Source of the DNA: Sordariomycetes sp. S80-01Y
Lineage: Eukaryota > Ascomycota > Sordariomycetes
Direction of reading: 5' to 3'
DNA length: 64,000 nt
Assembly: GCA_037042185.1 (NCBI GenBank)
Contig: JAXQJY010000028.1
Span: 310,001-374,000, forward strand
Below the pieces are notes generated by a model. That model was not told the DNA's origin. It made no database searches and saw only the letters and a list, made by a program, of their open reading frames with translations. Every line of letters starts with the position of its first letter. Position 1 is the first letter of the stretch. Positions 36,965-48,400 of the stretch are shown here, piece by piece. The position numbers were made by a program, and so were the translations under genes.

Positions 36965-38324
36965 ATGAAGGATCCCGAGTTCGCTCACGTCGAAGGCGTG
37001 GCCCCTGACACGCCCTTCATCCACGGCAGCAATAACCGCGCTCGCCGTGACTTCACCCCCAAGCGTGTCCTCTCCATCATTGGCGCCGCCGCGCTCCTGA
37101 TTGGTGTCATGTTTGGCGTCGGCATTCTCGCCTCCTGCGTCCGTAAGTTCCCCTCTTCCCGTCGTACAACTTCGCCTCATCTAATCACCGCCCCAACAAC
37201 AGAGAACAAGTTCCACTCCACCGACACTGGTGACAGGGACTTCTCACTGGCTCCATCTGTATTCAACGAACAGGCACAGATGGCCCGCCAGATCGCTCCT
37301 CGTGCCGATGACTGTGACCACGACGAAATGACCGTGGACCCCATGGCTTCTCTCGTGGTTGATCGTGCTGTCGATGCTGGCGGTCAGACCCTTCCCGTGC
37401 TGATTGCGACCGATGAGGGTGTCAGGATCCCCATCTCGTAAGTACCCTTCATCTCTCGTCCTTGTTCCTTCGCAGTAACTGACCTTCATTCCCAGTACTG
37501 CAACTGAGCTGGAGACCTTCTACAGCGTCCGCAAGCCTGCCCCATCGACCACTGTCGTTACCCCCTCTGCCTCGCCTTCGACTGAAGAGTGCAGTATTGC
37601 TGTTGTGACTGAGACTCAGACCATCGTGTCCACCGTCACAATGATCCCAACCACCACCTCAGAAGGCTTTGCCACCGTCACTGGAGAGCCTTCTACCGTC
37701 ACCGACATCAACACCGACACCGCCTACACTGAGAGTCTTCCCGATGTCACCGTCTCCGGCGATCCGTTGACTCTTACCGACATCCGGACCGACCTGTCTT
37801 ATACCTCTGCTCTCCCTGATGTCACCATCTCCGGCAATCCTTCCACTGTGACAGAAGTGGACATGAGCTACTCTCTCACTTCGCCCCTGGCCACCTCCTT
37901 TAAGACCGTCGTGGTCACGGATATTTGGGGCACACGCTCTCCAGAGCCCATGACTACCGTCACCACGCTCTCTGAAACAAGCGAGAGCACCTTGACCACG
38001 ACCCTAACTGCAGTTACTCCTATCATCATCACCGTCTCGGGCCTGTACCCTCCTCCCGGCGGGGACGACGGGAGCAGCACCACCTACTACACCTCGGCGG
38101 CCAAGGGCGGCGGCTTGTCCCGCACTGCTGCTCCGTATCCTACCAACGGAACCATCATCTTCGGTCCCTCCGGCACTGTCACGGGCTATCCAACCGTTGA
38201 ACCGACGACCTTGCCCACCGCCGGTGGGCCAAAGAAGCCAGAGCCTCTGTTCGGCAATAGCAATGGCTCCAGCAACCTCGGATGCGCCGTCATGCTCATT
38301 GTCCTGACAATGTACATGATCTAA
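36965..38324 (+). CDS. Ser/Thr-rich cell-surface protein, N-terminal anchor and GPI-like tail
   Basis: I do not recognise a named family. Exons are 36965-37142, 37203-37437 and 37496-38324, giving 413 aa. Residues 1-34 are hydrophilic with a basic patch (NRARRDFTPKR), and 35-57 form one hydrophobic helix (IIGAAALLIGVMFGVGIL), so the protein likely inserts as a signal anchor with the N-terminus in the cytosol. The rest is Ser/Thr/Pro/Val-rich and probably O-glycosylated, with three tandem copies of about 25 residues (GEPSTVTDINTDTAY, GDPLTLTDIRTDLSY, GNPSTVTEVD). The C-terminus, small residues (GNSNGSSN) then a hydrophobic end (LGCAVMLIVLTMYMI), resembles a GPI-attachment signal. Cys residues are few. 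Two introns in the 5' leader are predicted. A cell-wall or plasma-membrane role is inferred from composition only. Confidence 0.85.
37680..37901 (+). repeat. Three in-frame tandem repeats of about 75 bp in the surface protein
   Basis: Units are 37680-37754, 37755-37829 and 37830-37901, encoding 25, 25 and 24 residues. The shared pattern is G-x-P-x-T-x-T-D-I-x-T-D-x-x-Y-T-x-x-LPDVT. The third copy is the most diverged. Such repeats often vary in number between strains in fungal surface proteins. Confidence 0.85.
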
Positions 38325-38762
38325 ACCGCCCGAAGCTATTCATCGAGAGAAGACCAGCCCTTGCGCGTGCAGCGCTGGAGTGACTTGGCCATCTCGAGGA
38401 TGCGAGGGCGATCTATTGCATGTGAGGGATCAGGATTTCGGAAAGGGAACTCATTGTTTTTTTTTGGAAGGGCACCAACGGTCTGCTGCCCTGTATGCAT
38501 CTCATGCGCGTAAGGTATTCCGGGATCGACCTAGGTAATTGAGTGCGTAGCTAGGAAGTCCCGTGGAATTGACGCGTTCATAACAACATTTGAGGAGCGT
38601 ACCCAACCTTAGACCTGGATTGACGTCTACTAACAAGCTCTCCCACTGTCTTGAAATCATGGAACTCCTGTTGCCCTTGGCTTGACCTATCCTCCCGAAA
38701 ACGCCCTCCTGGTATTTGACTGGTTTTCAAACTCCTTTAAACAAGATGACGCCGCATCACTT
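38325..38762. other. Convergent 3' flanks of the surface-protein gene and CEG1
   Basis: 438 bases without a gene, with a T-run near 38457-38465; expected 3' UTRs of both neighbours. Confidence 0.55.
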
Positions 38763-40006
38763 CTACCCTTGTTTCGCCCTTGCTGCTCTCGCCTTCCAGT
38801 TCTCTCTGATCGATGCAGCGGCCTTGTAAAGGTCCTGCTCCGACACCTTGTCCCTGATACTCTCTAACACGCTCTTAACTGTGGATTCGTGGTTCGCCTC
38901 ATGCTTGTCGTCTCTGAAGCGTACGATCCGCCACCTGTCCTGATCGTCGACGTTGCACTCAACAATACGGTCGTCAAGCGGGTCGCCCAAGCCCTTCAGC
39001 GTCTCCCATTCCTCCTCCGAAATGTACACCGGTTGGAACGGTTCATAGGCTTCTGGACCCTTACCCCCTTTGTAGACCAGCAACTCAGCGGCAGGGACGC
39101 TCTCGTAATCAATAAACGGTTCGGTAATGCCCTCTGCCCGCTCGTCCTCATTTGGTTCGACTTTGGGGAAAGTGAGCCTCAAGCGACAATCTACTGTGTT
39201 CTCCTCCGGTGGCTTCCACTTCAAGATGTGCGGATCCGTGCCATGCGTATACGGCGTGCTGACACAGGTAAAGATAAGGCCATCATTGCCATGCTTCAGA
39301 TTCGGTAGCACATCCTTGAACATCATCCCTATCCCGTAAGCCAGCTGAAACGGCTTCAGCTGTACGATAAAGGGCTGATATTGTAATTCCTGAGGGTACT
39401 CCTTGAACAACTTCTTGTACGGGTCGTACAGCTTGTCTTTCGCGTATGCCAAGCGCTTATCCAACGAACGATCCATCAACACAGAGCCGTCCATCACTAG
39501 GCAGTCAAAGATTAAGAAGCGCGGCTCCCTGCCGCCGCCGGGCAGGGTGTCCCACACCAGCTCGCCGTCGGTGATGGTGTTGACGTGGTAGCTCCCCTGG
39601 TCGTTAGGGAGCGGGAAGTGTAGGTTTCGGTTGTTGATGTACCAGTAATCGTTCTTGCGGTCGATGAGGTAGTGCCCTTCGCCGCCATCGGGCCCGGTCG
39701 TGGAGTACATTAGATAGCGGAGGCCATCGGACTTTTCGCAGACATAGTAGCTACAGCGCCCGTCAGCAAATGCTCAATAACGCGCGCAGTTTGTGCGTCC
39801 TACTCCATCTCCCGCAGATCATGATCCAGATGTTTCCGCGCAAAGCTCACGGGCTGCGCGCCAGGAAAGTTCTTCTGGTGCCGGCCCAGAAGATCGGCAA
39901 CCGCGTGGCGCAATTCGTGGAGAGCCTCGGGGGGGACTTTGATGCCGGGCTCGGCGATGGACTCGATAGGTCCATTGACCATCTGTATTGGTGGCCCGTC
40001 CATCAT
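38763..40006 (-). CDS. CEG1: mRNA-capping enzyme guanylyltransferase (alpha subunit)
   Basis: Transfers GMP from GTP to the 5' diphosphate end of nascent mRNA in the nucleus, via a covalent Lys-GMP intermediate. Minus-strand exons are 40006-39804 and 39750-38763, giving 396 aa. Nucleotidyltransferase motif I is EKSDGLR with the catalytic Lys at about residue 74; its upstream Asp codon is split by the intron. Motif III is seen as RFLIFDCLVMDG, motif IV as NDGLIFT, motif V as LKWKPP, and motif VI in the OB fold as RFRDDK. The C-terminal end (ESIRDKVSEQDLYKAAASIRENWKARA) matches fungal Ceg1. In-frame ATGs at 40003 (A at -3) and 39982 are alternative starts, and the frame is open to 40150. The triphosphatase partner Cet1 is not in this window. 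Confidence 0.93.
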
Positions 40007-40455
40007 GTATGCTTCGCAGTGTTGGGAAGGGGGTGTTGGGGTGGTGTTGGGTGGTTCGCGATGCGGCAGAAGTACATTGCGGCGCGCCTTATCGATAACC
40101 CACTGAGTGGTGGCCCAGGCAGACGGTGCGCCCAATCCTGTCCCACTCATTCATTACAATGGAGAAAGTCATGGATCTGGATGAACTCCAACTCGTACGC
40201 CGGTTTCATCTAATTTCGGTTACGAGTGTATGCCTGTGACTTTGGCTAGAGAACAAGGTGGCTGATAGAACTGGTCCAAGCACCACCGGCAAGTGGACAG
40301 GGGCCGTTGACATAGGTAAGGGCAGGTCACTTGAGTAGAAGAGATCCGTGAACACTAATGGAAACTCCGGATAAGATTAGAACATCCATGCTGATAAGCC
40401 AGAAGAGAGGTATCCGGCATGAAAAGGGAACTAACGACGCATCCACGAACACAGT
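40007..40455. other. Spacer between SNX41 and CEG1 (both minus strand)
   Basis: 449 bases that should contain the SNX41 3' UTR and the CEG1 promoter. The open frame of CEG1 extends to 40150 without conserved sequence. No other feature seen. Confidence 0.55.
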
Positions 40456-42550
40456 TTAGCTCTCGTCTATCTTGTCAACCTCTGCCCGCGCCTCCTCCCA
40501 TTGCTGTTTGCTCTTCTTCGCCCATTCGATCTGACTCTTCGCGTATGCAAGCTATATAGTGTCAGTGGAGGGTCGTTTCGCAGGCAAATGTGGCTGTGTG
40601 AGAGAATGGGCGACATACCATATACTTCCTCAAATCATCCTCCTTCTCATGCTGGAACCTCCGCAGGTCCTTTAGCACGCTCGCACTCGCGTCCTTGACA
40701 TCACGCTCCGATGCCACCTGGGCCTGCTCCAGCTGACCGATGGACTCCCTAGTCTTTCCAATCGTGTCCCGTCGGGTTCGCTCAGGATCGACATCCACAA
40801 CACCTTGAACCGCATGCCGGATTGGTCCAAAGATTTTGTTGGTGATGGAGTTCCCGCTGGGCAGCTTCCTATGAGACACGCTGGCACTCCTCTCCGGCAG
40901 ACCTTGACTTGCCGACGGAGGAGGAGCCCTATTCTCCCCGGGTGCGAAGTCAGAGTCGATTGATTCGGCGTCATCCCCGCCTTCCCGCCGATGTTGCGAT
41001 GTAGGCTCCTTAAGACTGGTAGATCGCTTGGGTGGCGGCGAGAGTGATTGGCTGCTTGATAGGTACTGCTCGATGCGTCTGGCCTCGGCTTCGCTCCGCT
41101 CTAATTGGTCTAACAGGGCCCTCTTTTTGCTGAGCTCTTCCGTAGTGAGATCTTGTTGGATACGCTTGAGAGTCCTGTAACGCAACACACTCTTGACAAC
41201 TCCGGCAAATTGCGAGCTCTCTCTCATCGGCTCGGCGAAACTGGCGCCGAGTGACCCGGACAGCTCTTCAGTTGCGATGTACGATAAGTCGGCAGCCTGC
41301 CCCACGCGCTCGATTGCGGGTCCCAGCGATGGTGCTTGCTCAGACAAGGCAAATGCGTTGTAGCGAGACCCCAACTCGCAAAGATCTGCGGCCAGTGAAG
41401 ACAAGTGACTAAGTGTCCGACGATTCACCTTCTCCATTGGACCAGTGAGAAGGGTTTCCAGCTCCTTGATCGAAGCTTCGTACGAGATGAAATATGTATC
41501 GAGGTCCTGCTCGCTCAGAGCGTTTGGCTCAGGAGGATATCTTCCAGGCGCGCTCGCTCCTCCTTGTATGGCAGAGGCAGCCAAATCGTGGGATGCTCCT
41601 CCCGTAGCCTTGAGCTTCGCGGAAGACGACGGAACGGGCAGATACAAGTGTGCAGCGGTCGGGTTGGCAGCATCCAGGGGTGGTGCCTTCATTATGGACT
41701 TGGGAATGGAAGCGACAGGATGGGAGTTAAGAACCTCGCTCTGGCAGTGCTTCATCAGTATACTGTCCCAAGGAAGGGATCAAGGGACATACCCAGCTGG
41801 CGTTCGGGTCAAGGAATCTCCACCACACACCGTCGGTACGGACTGCATCCATGCGCCGGCAACGGTTGAGGAAAACAGCCAACATGCGCTTTCGCAGATC
41901 TATAATCTGCTGGTCTTGCTTTGCGCTGGTTGGCTTTGCGGCGTAGTCTGCCATAGTGTGCTTCTCAGGAATCGGTGGAATGATCAACGTGGGATGTAAC
42001 CTTGTGAGGGCATCGCGCAGGGAGGCGAACTCGGAATATCGTCGTCGTACTTCAAGATCCTGAGGGTGCATGTTAGCTCATGATATGAACAGCGGTAGTA
42101 GTCTCCTTACGCCGGTGCGGATGGTGTAGACGATATATCTGCCTCCGCTTTCCAAGCTCTTGCCTGCGTCGGTGATTGTGATAGCCAGCTTCGGGTTCTC
42201 GTATAGAATTTGCTCGATGCGACTGTCGTAACCGCCGGGTTTCCGCTTTGGAACTGTTCCTTCATCGGCTTCTCCGTCGTCTTCGCCATTTTCAGTGCTT
42301 CCGCGACGGCCGAAATCTGCTCTGTCGTCCTCGCTGCCTGATGTTGGCGTATGCGCGCGTTCGTCCTGAACTGCGAGGGTCTCTTGTTAGAATCGTACTC
42401 AACGGCAAGGTGGGCTACCCGAGTCGATAAGAAATTGGCCTTACAGTTCCTGCCGCCACCGGGAGAGGTTGGGTTGGCCGAGGACGAGGCGTTCGAATCC
42501 CGGCGGTCAAAGCTAGTCCCGTAGGGGTTGTTATCCTCGTCGTTCCACAT
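40456..42550 (-). CDS. SNX41: Sorting nexin Snx41 (PX-BAR, Atg20 partner family)
   Basis: A PI3P-binding sorting nexin working with Atg20 and Snx4 on endosome-to-Golgi retrieval and selective autophagy. Minus-strand exons are 42550-42445, 42370-42111, 42059-41793, 41740-40619 and 40551-40456, giving 616 aa; every junction restores frame. The N-terminus MWNDEDNNPYGTSF is Snx41-like. The PX domain lies about residues 85-210, with RRRYSEFASL, the phosphoinositide-binding signature, and IIPPIPEKH. A BAR-type helical region follows, from about 255 (LSEQDLDTYFISYEASIKEL) to the end (SQIEWAKKSKQQWEEA), interrupted by a disordered Ser-rich insertion as in the family. Atg20 is the close alternative; the N-terminus and length favour Snx41. 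Confidence 0.88.
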
Positions 42551-43188
42551 GCTGTCGTGTCGCCGATACTATGCGATGTATGTGGACAAGCTCATTCGGG
42601 AGTCGGAAAATTGATTCAAGGGCTGCGCGAAACGCCTGGGAGGTCTTCATCAGCTCCAGTCGTGCCGGCGACGGTTGTCTCCTAGGTGTGGGGGAGGGGT
42701 GGGTAGCTCACTGCTTCGAAACGGATGCAATGTCCAGAAGGATCCTCGCAGATAGTCAGATAATCAAGAAACGTTCGAAGAGAACCGCCATGCCATGCGA
42801 TAATGCCGTTCAGTAGCTGTTCTTGAAGTGCTGAGTCGAGGAGAGCTTATTGGTGATGCGTTGGGTGAGGCTGGGTTGGCAGCTCGCTCAGCAGCAGCGC
42901 CTCGCAAGCAGTGGATCTTCACCCAGGCAATGATGACGATGGAGCGCACGAACCGCCAATCACAGGGCAGCTATCAACGTCGCGCGACCGCGCCCGCATC
43001 CGTCTGTATCTCGTCAAGCTCATCTCCTGGTCACGATTAAACCTTTGGCTTTGGAAGCTGAGTGCGGGATTGAGTTATGTAGCTGGCTCTTCCTGGCTCG
43101 TCCGACTATCTTGCTCACCGCAGCTGCCTCTGCTCTACCTAGGGCATCGCTCCATGACACTATTTAGACAACCGCCTCCCCATATCTC
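42551..43188. other. Spacer upstream of SNX41
   Basis: 638 bases holding the SNX41 promoter and the 3' flank of the next minus-strand gene. No gene or notable repeat seen. Confidence 0.55.
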
Positions 43189-44607
43189 TTAACCGTCCTG
43201 GGCGAGCCATTGTCCACGTCCTCGTGTATCTCGTCGGCCACTCCCTTGATCTATCGCCGACGGCGCTTCAGGTATTGTGGTGTTGTCATCAACAATCTCG
43301 CTCTCAGAAGATCGTCTAGGACGTGTTAGATTCTTCACATCTGCACTGCAAGCGGGTGCCATGGACACTGACCTTTGTTCCCAACCAGCGCGCGCTGCCT
43401 CGCGCCCAACCGATGTAGCCTGACTGCCATGTACTGCCAGGTGGGCACCCCTGGACTTAAATGATCGACGACTGGGGTTTGTTGCATTGTGCTCGAAAGG
43501 CGGGTTGGTGCATGAAGACACTGTGTTCACTGAGATGACATCGTCAAGCAGAATGGAAGAGACGGATGGTATGTAGCCGTGGCCTTCTTGGTCGTCTCCG
43601 TGGCCCAGTCTCCCACCTTCCCTCCGCGATGGCCTTACAGAGACACGAGGCATTGGAAGGTCATAGTCGTCGCTGTGGACTGTTGCCAGATTGGACTCGG
43701 ATTCTGGAGGGCTGCATATTGTCGCCCGCGGGGCTTGGTGCCTTTGAGGCTGTCCACATGGATCTGTCTGCCGGGCTTGCTTTCGATCTGATGGGGACTC
43801 AAACCTCATAATCGGGTGGCTATTTAGAGGACCAGCTGGTTGTCTCTCCGGTGCTTTTGAGCGAGAGTGGGACCGTGCCCGGAAGCCGTTGCGCTCGCCT
43901 CCTCTCACTGGGTTGGGGCGCATCGAATGCGAGGATCTACTTCTCCTGGAGTCGGTACTCGTAATGGTTGACGCGCGACCAGTCGGTAGCCTAAGGATGC
44001 GGCCGAGTCGCTGTCTCCAGGTCAAGGCTGAGTGCTGATACGTTACTCCAGACGTGACCGGCGCGGCGATCCCCGGTCGCGACGCCGGTGCCGGGACCGA
44101 TCGAGCGTCTTGTTGTTGCTGCGAGTGCGGTTGTGGCTGCTAGCCAGACGCGCAAGGCAGATGCGGCGGTAGACCCTGCGTCTGGGCAGCAGCCTCTATC
44201 AGAGGGACGCCCCAAGCTGGAGCTAGGGGCAACAGAGGTGGCTGAAAGCAGGGACGATTTGGGACGTAGGGGTATGCTCGCGAAGGCTGGTTTCTGCCCA
44301 ACTGGTAGATGACAGGTTGCTGGATGATTCGTGGTGGCTGTCCTGGCCACTGATGAACAACAGGTAATTCAGTGAAGGCAAGGTCGGAAGTTTGGCTGCG
44401 GTCTCGACGAGTCCGTCTACCGCCAGGGAGATAGACGAAGAGGCCCGATTCGTGATCGCTTGCTTTTCGCCCCAGATAGAACAGCCAAGCGACGAAGAGA
44501 ACGATGGCAGTTGTGACAACACTGAATATGACGCCAAATCTCTGGGCGCCTGTCAAGCAATGCCAGCCGACGCAGATGTTGTCCCGGGCCACTAGTAAGG
44601 GAGCCAT
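43189..44607 (-). CDS. Single-pass membrane protein frame split by an in-frame UAG (possible readthrough)
   Basis: Family not recognised. From ATG 44607 the frame encodes 155 residues, hits TAG at 44142-44140, then stays open in the same frame for 316 codons to a stop at 43189. Residues 1-22 (MAPLLVARDNICVGWHCLTG) are followed by one transmembrane helix at about 23-42 (FGVIFSVVTTAIVLFVAWLF) with a basic flank, so a type III/signal-anchor protein is likely, with a Pro/Gln-rich cytoplasmic tail. The part after the stop continues the same low-complexity tail (QPQPHSQQQ), then LTWRQRLGRI and RLPTGRASTI and a Ser/Arg-rich disordered region, and reads as genuine coding. The coding strand before the TAG has no GTAAG, GTGAG or GTATG donor. 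Explanations are programmed readthrough, a nonsense mutation, a sequencing error, or an intron with weak sites. Confidence 0.6.
44134..44142 (-). promoter_or_regulatory. Candidate stop-codon readthrough site, UAG CAG CCA
   Basis: The stop codon is followed directly by CAG CCA, an exact match to CARYYA, the 3' context that promotes UAG readthrough in tobamoviruses and in yeast reporter work. Extension would give about 472 residues in place of 155. The extension ends in AQDG, so no C-terminal peroxisomal signal is created. Confidence 0.4.
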
Positions 44608-45489
44608 AACGAGGCCTGCAATGGTCGATGGATAATGAGTCAAGGTGGGCTGAAGGCTGAGGTAATCCGGTCCATTAATATAGGGAAGGCTTGAAAGAGC
44701 CCCCGTGGCCTGTCAGGTTCAAAGTCATTCCGAAGTGAAGTTCTCAAGCTCACTTCTTGTGAGTTAGGAGTGGTTACTGCCCGGATTTCAGGGGCGACCG
44801 CGGGGCTAACGGACTCCCAGAGCTGCCGGCGACTGAAAGCAACTGCATAACACCGCAGTCCTATAGATCCTAATCAGTCTAAGGTAGCTGTTAGCAACTT
44901 GAAGCGCTGTCAAATCGTCTTGACTATGCATCAGATCCTCTACCTCCAAGACCAGCCCCTTTTCCATGATCTCGTTGTTTACTTGGGAAAGATCAAATAA
45001 GTTGAAGTCGTAAGTCAAAGTTACCTTGCAGGTATCGACACAATAACAAAAATCTTCGGATTCATTCTGCCTCCAATTCCAATGCATTTTACGACATATT
45101 CCGTTATGGTGATGAGAGTCGAGAAAGATTTAAGGTAACTTGCCGGGGGGGCGTGAAGTTGACAAGAGCCCCACTTTTATCTGGGCGGTTGCACGGACCT
45201 GATTTCGGACGCGGCTAGATTTCCTCATCTTGAGGTTTGGAGCTCAGATTTCGACCATCACTTCCACTACCAGTACCTGCGCCCTGACAAATCCTCCTGC
45301 GCCCTTCACGACGACCTTGGATCATGGGAAGCGCCGCTTCGACGAATCATTGATCTGTGCAAGACGGCTTGCATCTGCTTGAAGTACCTCGCGCACCGAC
45401 TCACGCGTTGAACCCCGATCTCTTTGTTCCGCGATCCCACCGACCGTTTACCTCGACCCGCGAGCGCGCACGCTGGGCCCTTCGACGCG
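44608..45489. other. Divergent interval, membrane-protein gene / CTR9
   Basis: 882 bases containing both promoters. A 93-codon minus-strand frame with a true ATG (44806-45087) lies in an AT-richer patch; it has no recognised motif and I do not call it a gene. A GGGGGG run lies near 45145. Confidence 0.5.
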
Positions 45490-48400
45490 ATGAGTGCTCC
45501 TCGTAACGGCGTCAACGGCGTCAGCGATGGGGGCACAGTGGCCGCGCCTGTCCGATTCTCCGACGTCCCCTCAGCCATAGAAGTACCTGTTCAGGGTGAC
45601 GATCAAGAAGAAGCCGTCGAAATCGACCTTATAGACCTTGGCGACGACCCGAGCGAACTATGTACCCTATTCGAGAATGAACGCGCCACGAAGCCCTACT
45701 GGATGACGGTTGCGTTGGCCTACGCCAAGCAAGGCAAAGTCGACCATGCCATAGAGATGCTCCAGCGTGGTAGTGCTGCAATTGCGGCCAACAGTGCGGC
45801 TCAGGGAGGCAATGCAAGCCAACGCGATAAGGTCAGCATGGTCTGTTGCTTATGCTGGATGTATCTCTGGAAAAGCCGAGAGGCCCCGCGAATGGTGCCC
45901 GAAGGCAGTCGACCGTCAGAAGTCAAGACGAAAGACTATTACCACCAACAAGCTACGCTCTCTCTCAACGAAGCCGGTCGCCTGAATCCATCATTCTCGC
46001 CGATGTACCTGGCTCGAGGCGTTTTCTTTTTGCTGAAGGCGTCTCTTGCGGGAGGAAAGACTGGAGGCGGAGGTGCGCAGAGAAGCGACTTGTTGAAGGA
46101 TGCGGTCAAGGCGTTCGAAGATGCTCTGAGAGTGTCGCAGGGCAAGAACATGCTGGCGCTCATGGGCAAGGCGCGAGCACTTTACTCGCAAGGGAAATAT
46201 AACGAGGCTTACGCTTCTTACCAGGACGTGGTGATCAAGATGCCCGAACTGATTGATCCGGACCCACGCATTGGCATTGGCTGCTGCTTGTGGCAACTTG
46301 GATTTAAAGAGGACGCTAGGACGGCCTGGGAGAGAAGTCTGGAGCTCAATCCAAACTCGAAGATCGCAAACATCCTCCTTGGCCAGTTCTACCTCGATGC
46401 CAGTGGTCATGTCCCAGTCAACAGTGACGAATTCTTGGCGCTGTACAAGAAGGCCATGACAGAGTTCACCCAAAAGGCTTTCAAGCTAGACAAGAACGTG
46501 CCGATGACATGTTCGACGTTCTCGGGATACTTCTTGTCGCGCAAGAACTGGGACAATGCCACCAAGCTAGCACGGAAAGCAATCGACTACACGGACGTCA
46601 ATGCTATTGCAAGTGACGGCTGGTATCTTCTTGCAAGGAGGGCGCACTATGCTGGCGATGCCGAAAAAGCGAGCGACTACTACAGGCGCGCCGACGACGC
46701 CCGCGGAGGTACAGACAGTGGCTATCTTCCGGCCAAGTTCGGTGTCGCTCAGTTGTCAGTTCTCCAAAATGACCTCGGTGAAGCGAAGCTACGATTGGAG
46801 AAGATGATCCAGCAGTCTCGCAACTATGAAGCGATGATCTTGCTCGGAACACTGTACGCCGAGGAGATCTTTGCGAGCCTTGACAGTGATGTGAAGGAGG
46901 ACAAGAGCGCCGAATTCAAGAAAGCTTTGTCTTTGCTTGAAGGAGTGCGATCTGCCTGGAAAGATCCCAAGAAGAACCTGTCGCCGGATGCATCAGTCTT
47001 GCTCAACCTTGCCCGCCTTTACGAAATCGAGCACCCTGACAAGGCTTTGCAATGCTTGCAACAGGTGGAGCAGCTGGAGCTTGATCAGATCCCAGAGTCT
47101 GAGTACCCTGAGGGTATTACGGATGATGCTGAGATTAAGACAGCTCTCCGCAAGTTCTTGCCGCCTCAACTACTAAACAACATTGGATGTTTCCATGCAC
47201 AGGCTGAGAAACATGACCTGGCCAGCGAGCTGTTTGAAGCTGCGTTGGGAGCTTGCATCTATGTTGGGGAGAAGGACCCGTCAGCAGACACTGATGCCTT
47301 GGTATCAACCATTAGCTTCAATCTTGGTCGAAGCTATGAATCTCAGGGGCTCACAGATAAAGCAGTCGAGGTCTACGATGGGCTGTTGGCTCGCCATGAC
47401 GACTACATTGACGCGCGCACAAGGCTGGCATATATCAAGCTGAGGCGGAATCCCAATAAGGAGGGTCCTGACGCGGTGGCTAAGCTCTACCAAGAGAACA
47501 ATAGTGACTTGGAAGTTCGCGCGCTGTACGGCTGGTATCTGGGCAAAGTTCACTCAAAGAAGGGCGCCAAGAAAGTTGAGGAAGACCCAGAATACCGTCA
47601 CTACAAGCATACGCTGCAAAATTACGACAAGCATGACCGGTATGCTCTTATCGGCATGGGCAACCTCTACCTCATGCAGGCAAGAGAGATGCGCCGCGAG
47701 ACGGACCACGAAAAAGCGAAGCGAAGCGCCGTCTACTCGAAAGCTGTGGAGTTCTTCGACAAGGCGTTATCGCTGGACCCGAGAAACGCCTACGCCGCGG
47801 AGGGCGTTGCCATTGCCTTGATTGAAGACAAGAAGGACTATAAGAATGCTCTGCCAATCCTGCATAAGATTCGCGACACGGTGAAGGATTTCCATATCTA
47901 CGTCAACCTGGGTCACATTTACGCCGAGTTGCGACAATTCTCAAAGGCGATTGAGCACTATGAGGTTGCCTTGGCTCGCGAGGGCAAGGCTAACGACCCT
48001 GCCATCTTGGCCTGTCTTGGGCGGACGTGGCTCAACAGGGGCCGCACTGAGCGTAAAATCGAAGCTTACGACAAGGCTCTAGAATGCGCGAAGAAGGTAT
48101 GAACACAACCCCCCTAGTCTGCATGAGAAAGCTAGCTAATCTGTGCCATAGGCTCTGGAGGCTGCCCCAGATCAACTCCACTACAGGTTCAATGTTGCCT
48201 TTGTACAGATTCAATTGGTGACAACCATAGTCAATGTCAGGGAGAACCAACGGTCGTCCGAGCAACTTGAAGCCGCCTCCGCCGGGCTCGAGGCAGCTAT
48301 CACTACCCTCGACGAAGTCGCCGCGAGCCCTAACACCCCCTATCCCAAGCACGACATCGAGCAACGTGCCACTATGGCCCGCAACACGCAGCGAAAACAG

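Noticed and set aside
40007-40150. CEG1 N-terminal extension from codon 40150
   Set aside because: Open frame only; the family's conserved sequence starts near ESIAEPGIKVP, so the ATGs at 40006, 40003 or 39982 are better starts.
44140-44177. Intron ending at CTAG that would remove the UAG in the membrane-protein gene
   Set aside because: The nearest upstream GT gives a 35-nt intron, too short and frame-breaking; a frame-keeping alternative of 69 nt would need a GTCCCT donor with no branch site.
44806-45087. 93-codon minus-strand frame with a real ATG
   Set aside because: It is protein-like in places but AT-richer than all genes here, unrecognised, and sits in the CTR9 upstream region; too weak to call.
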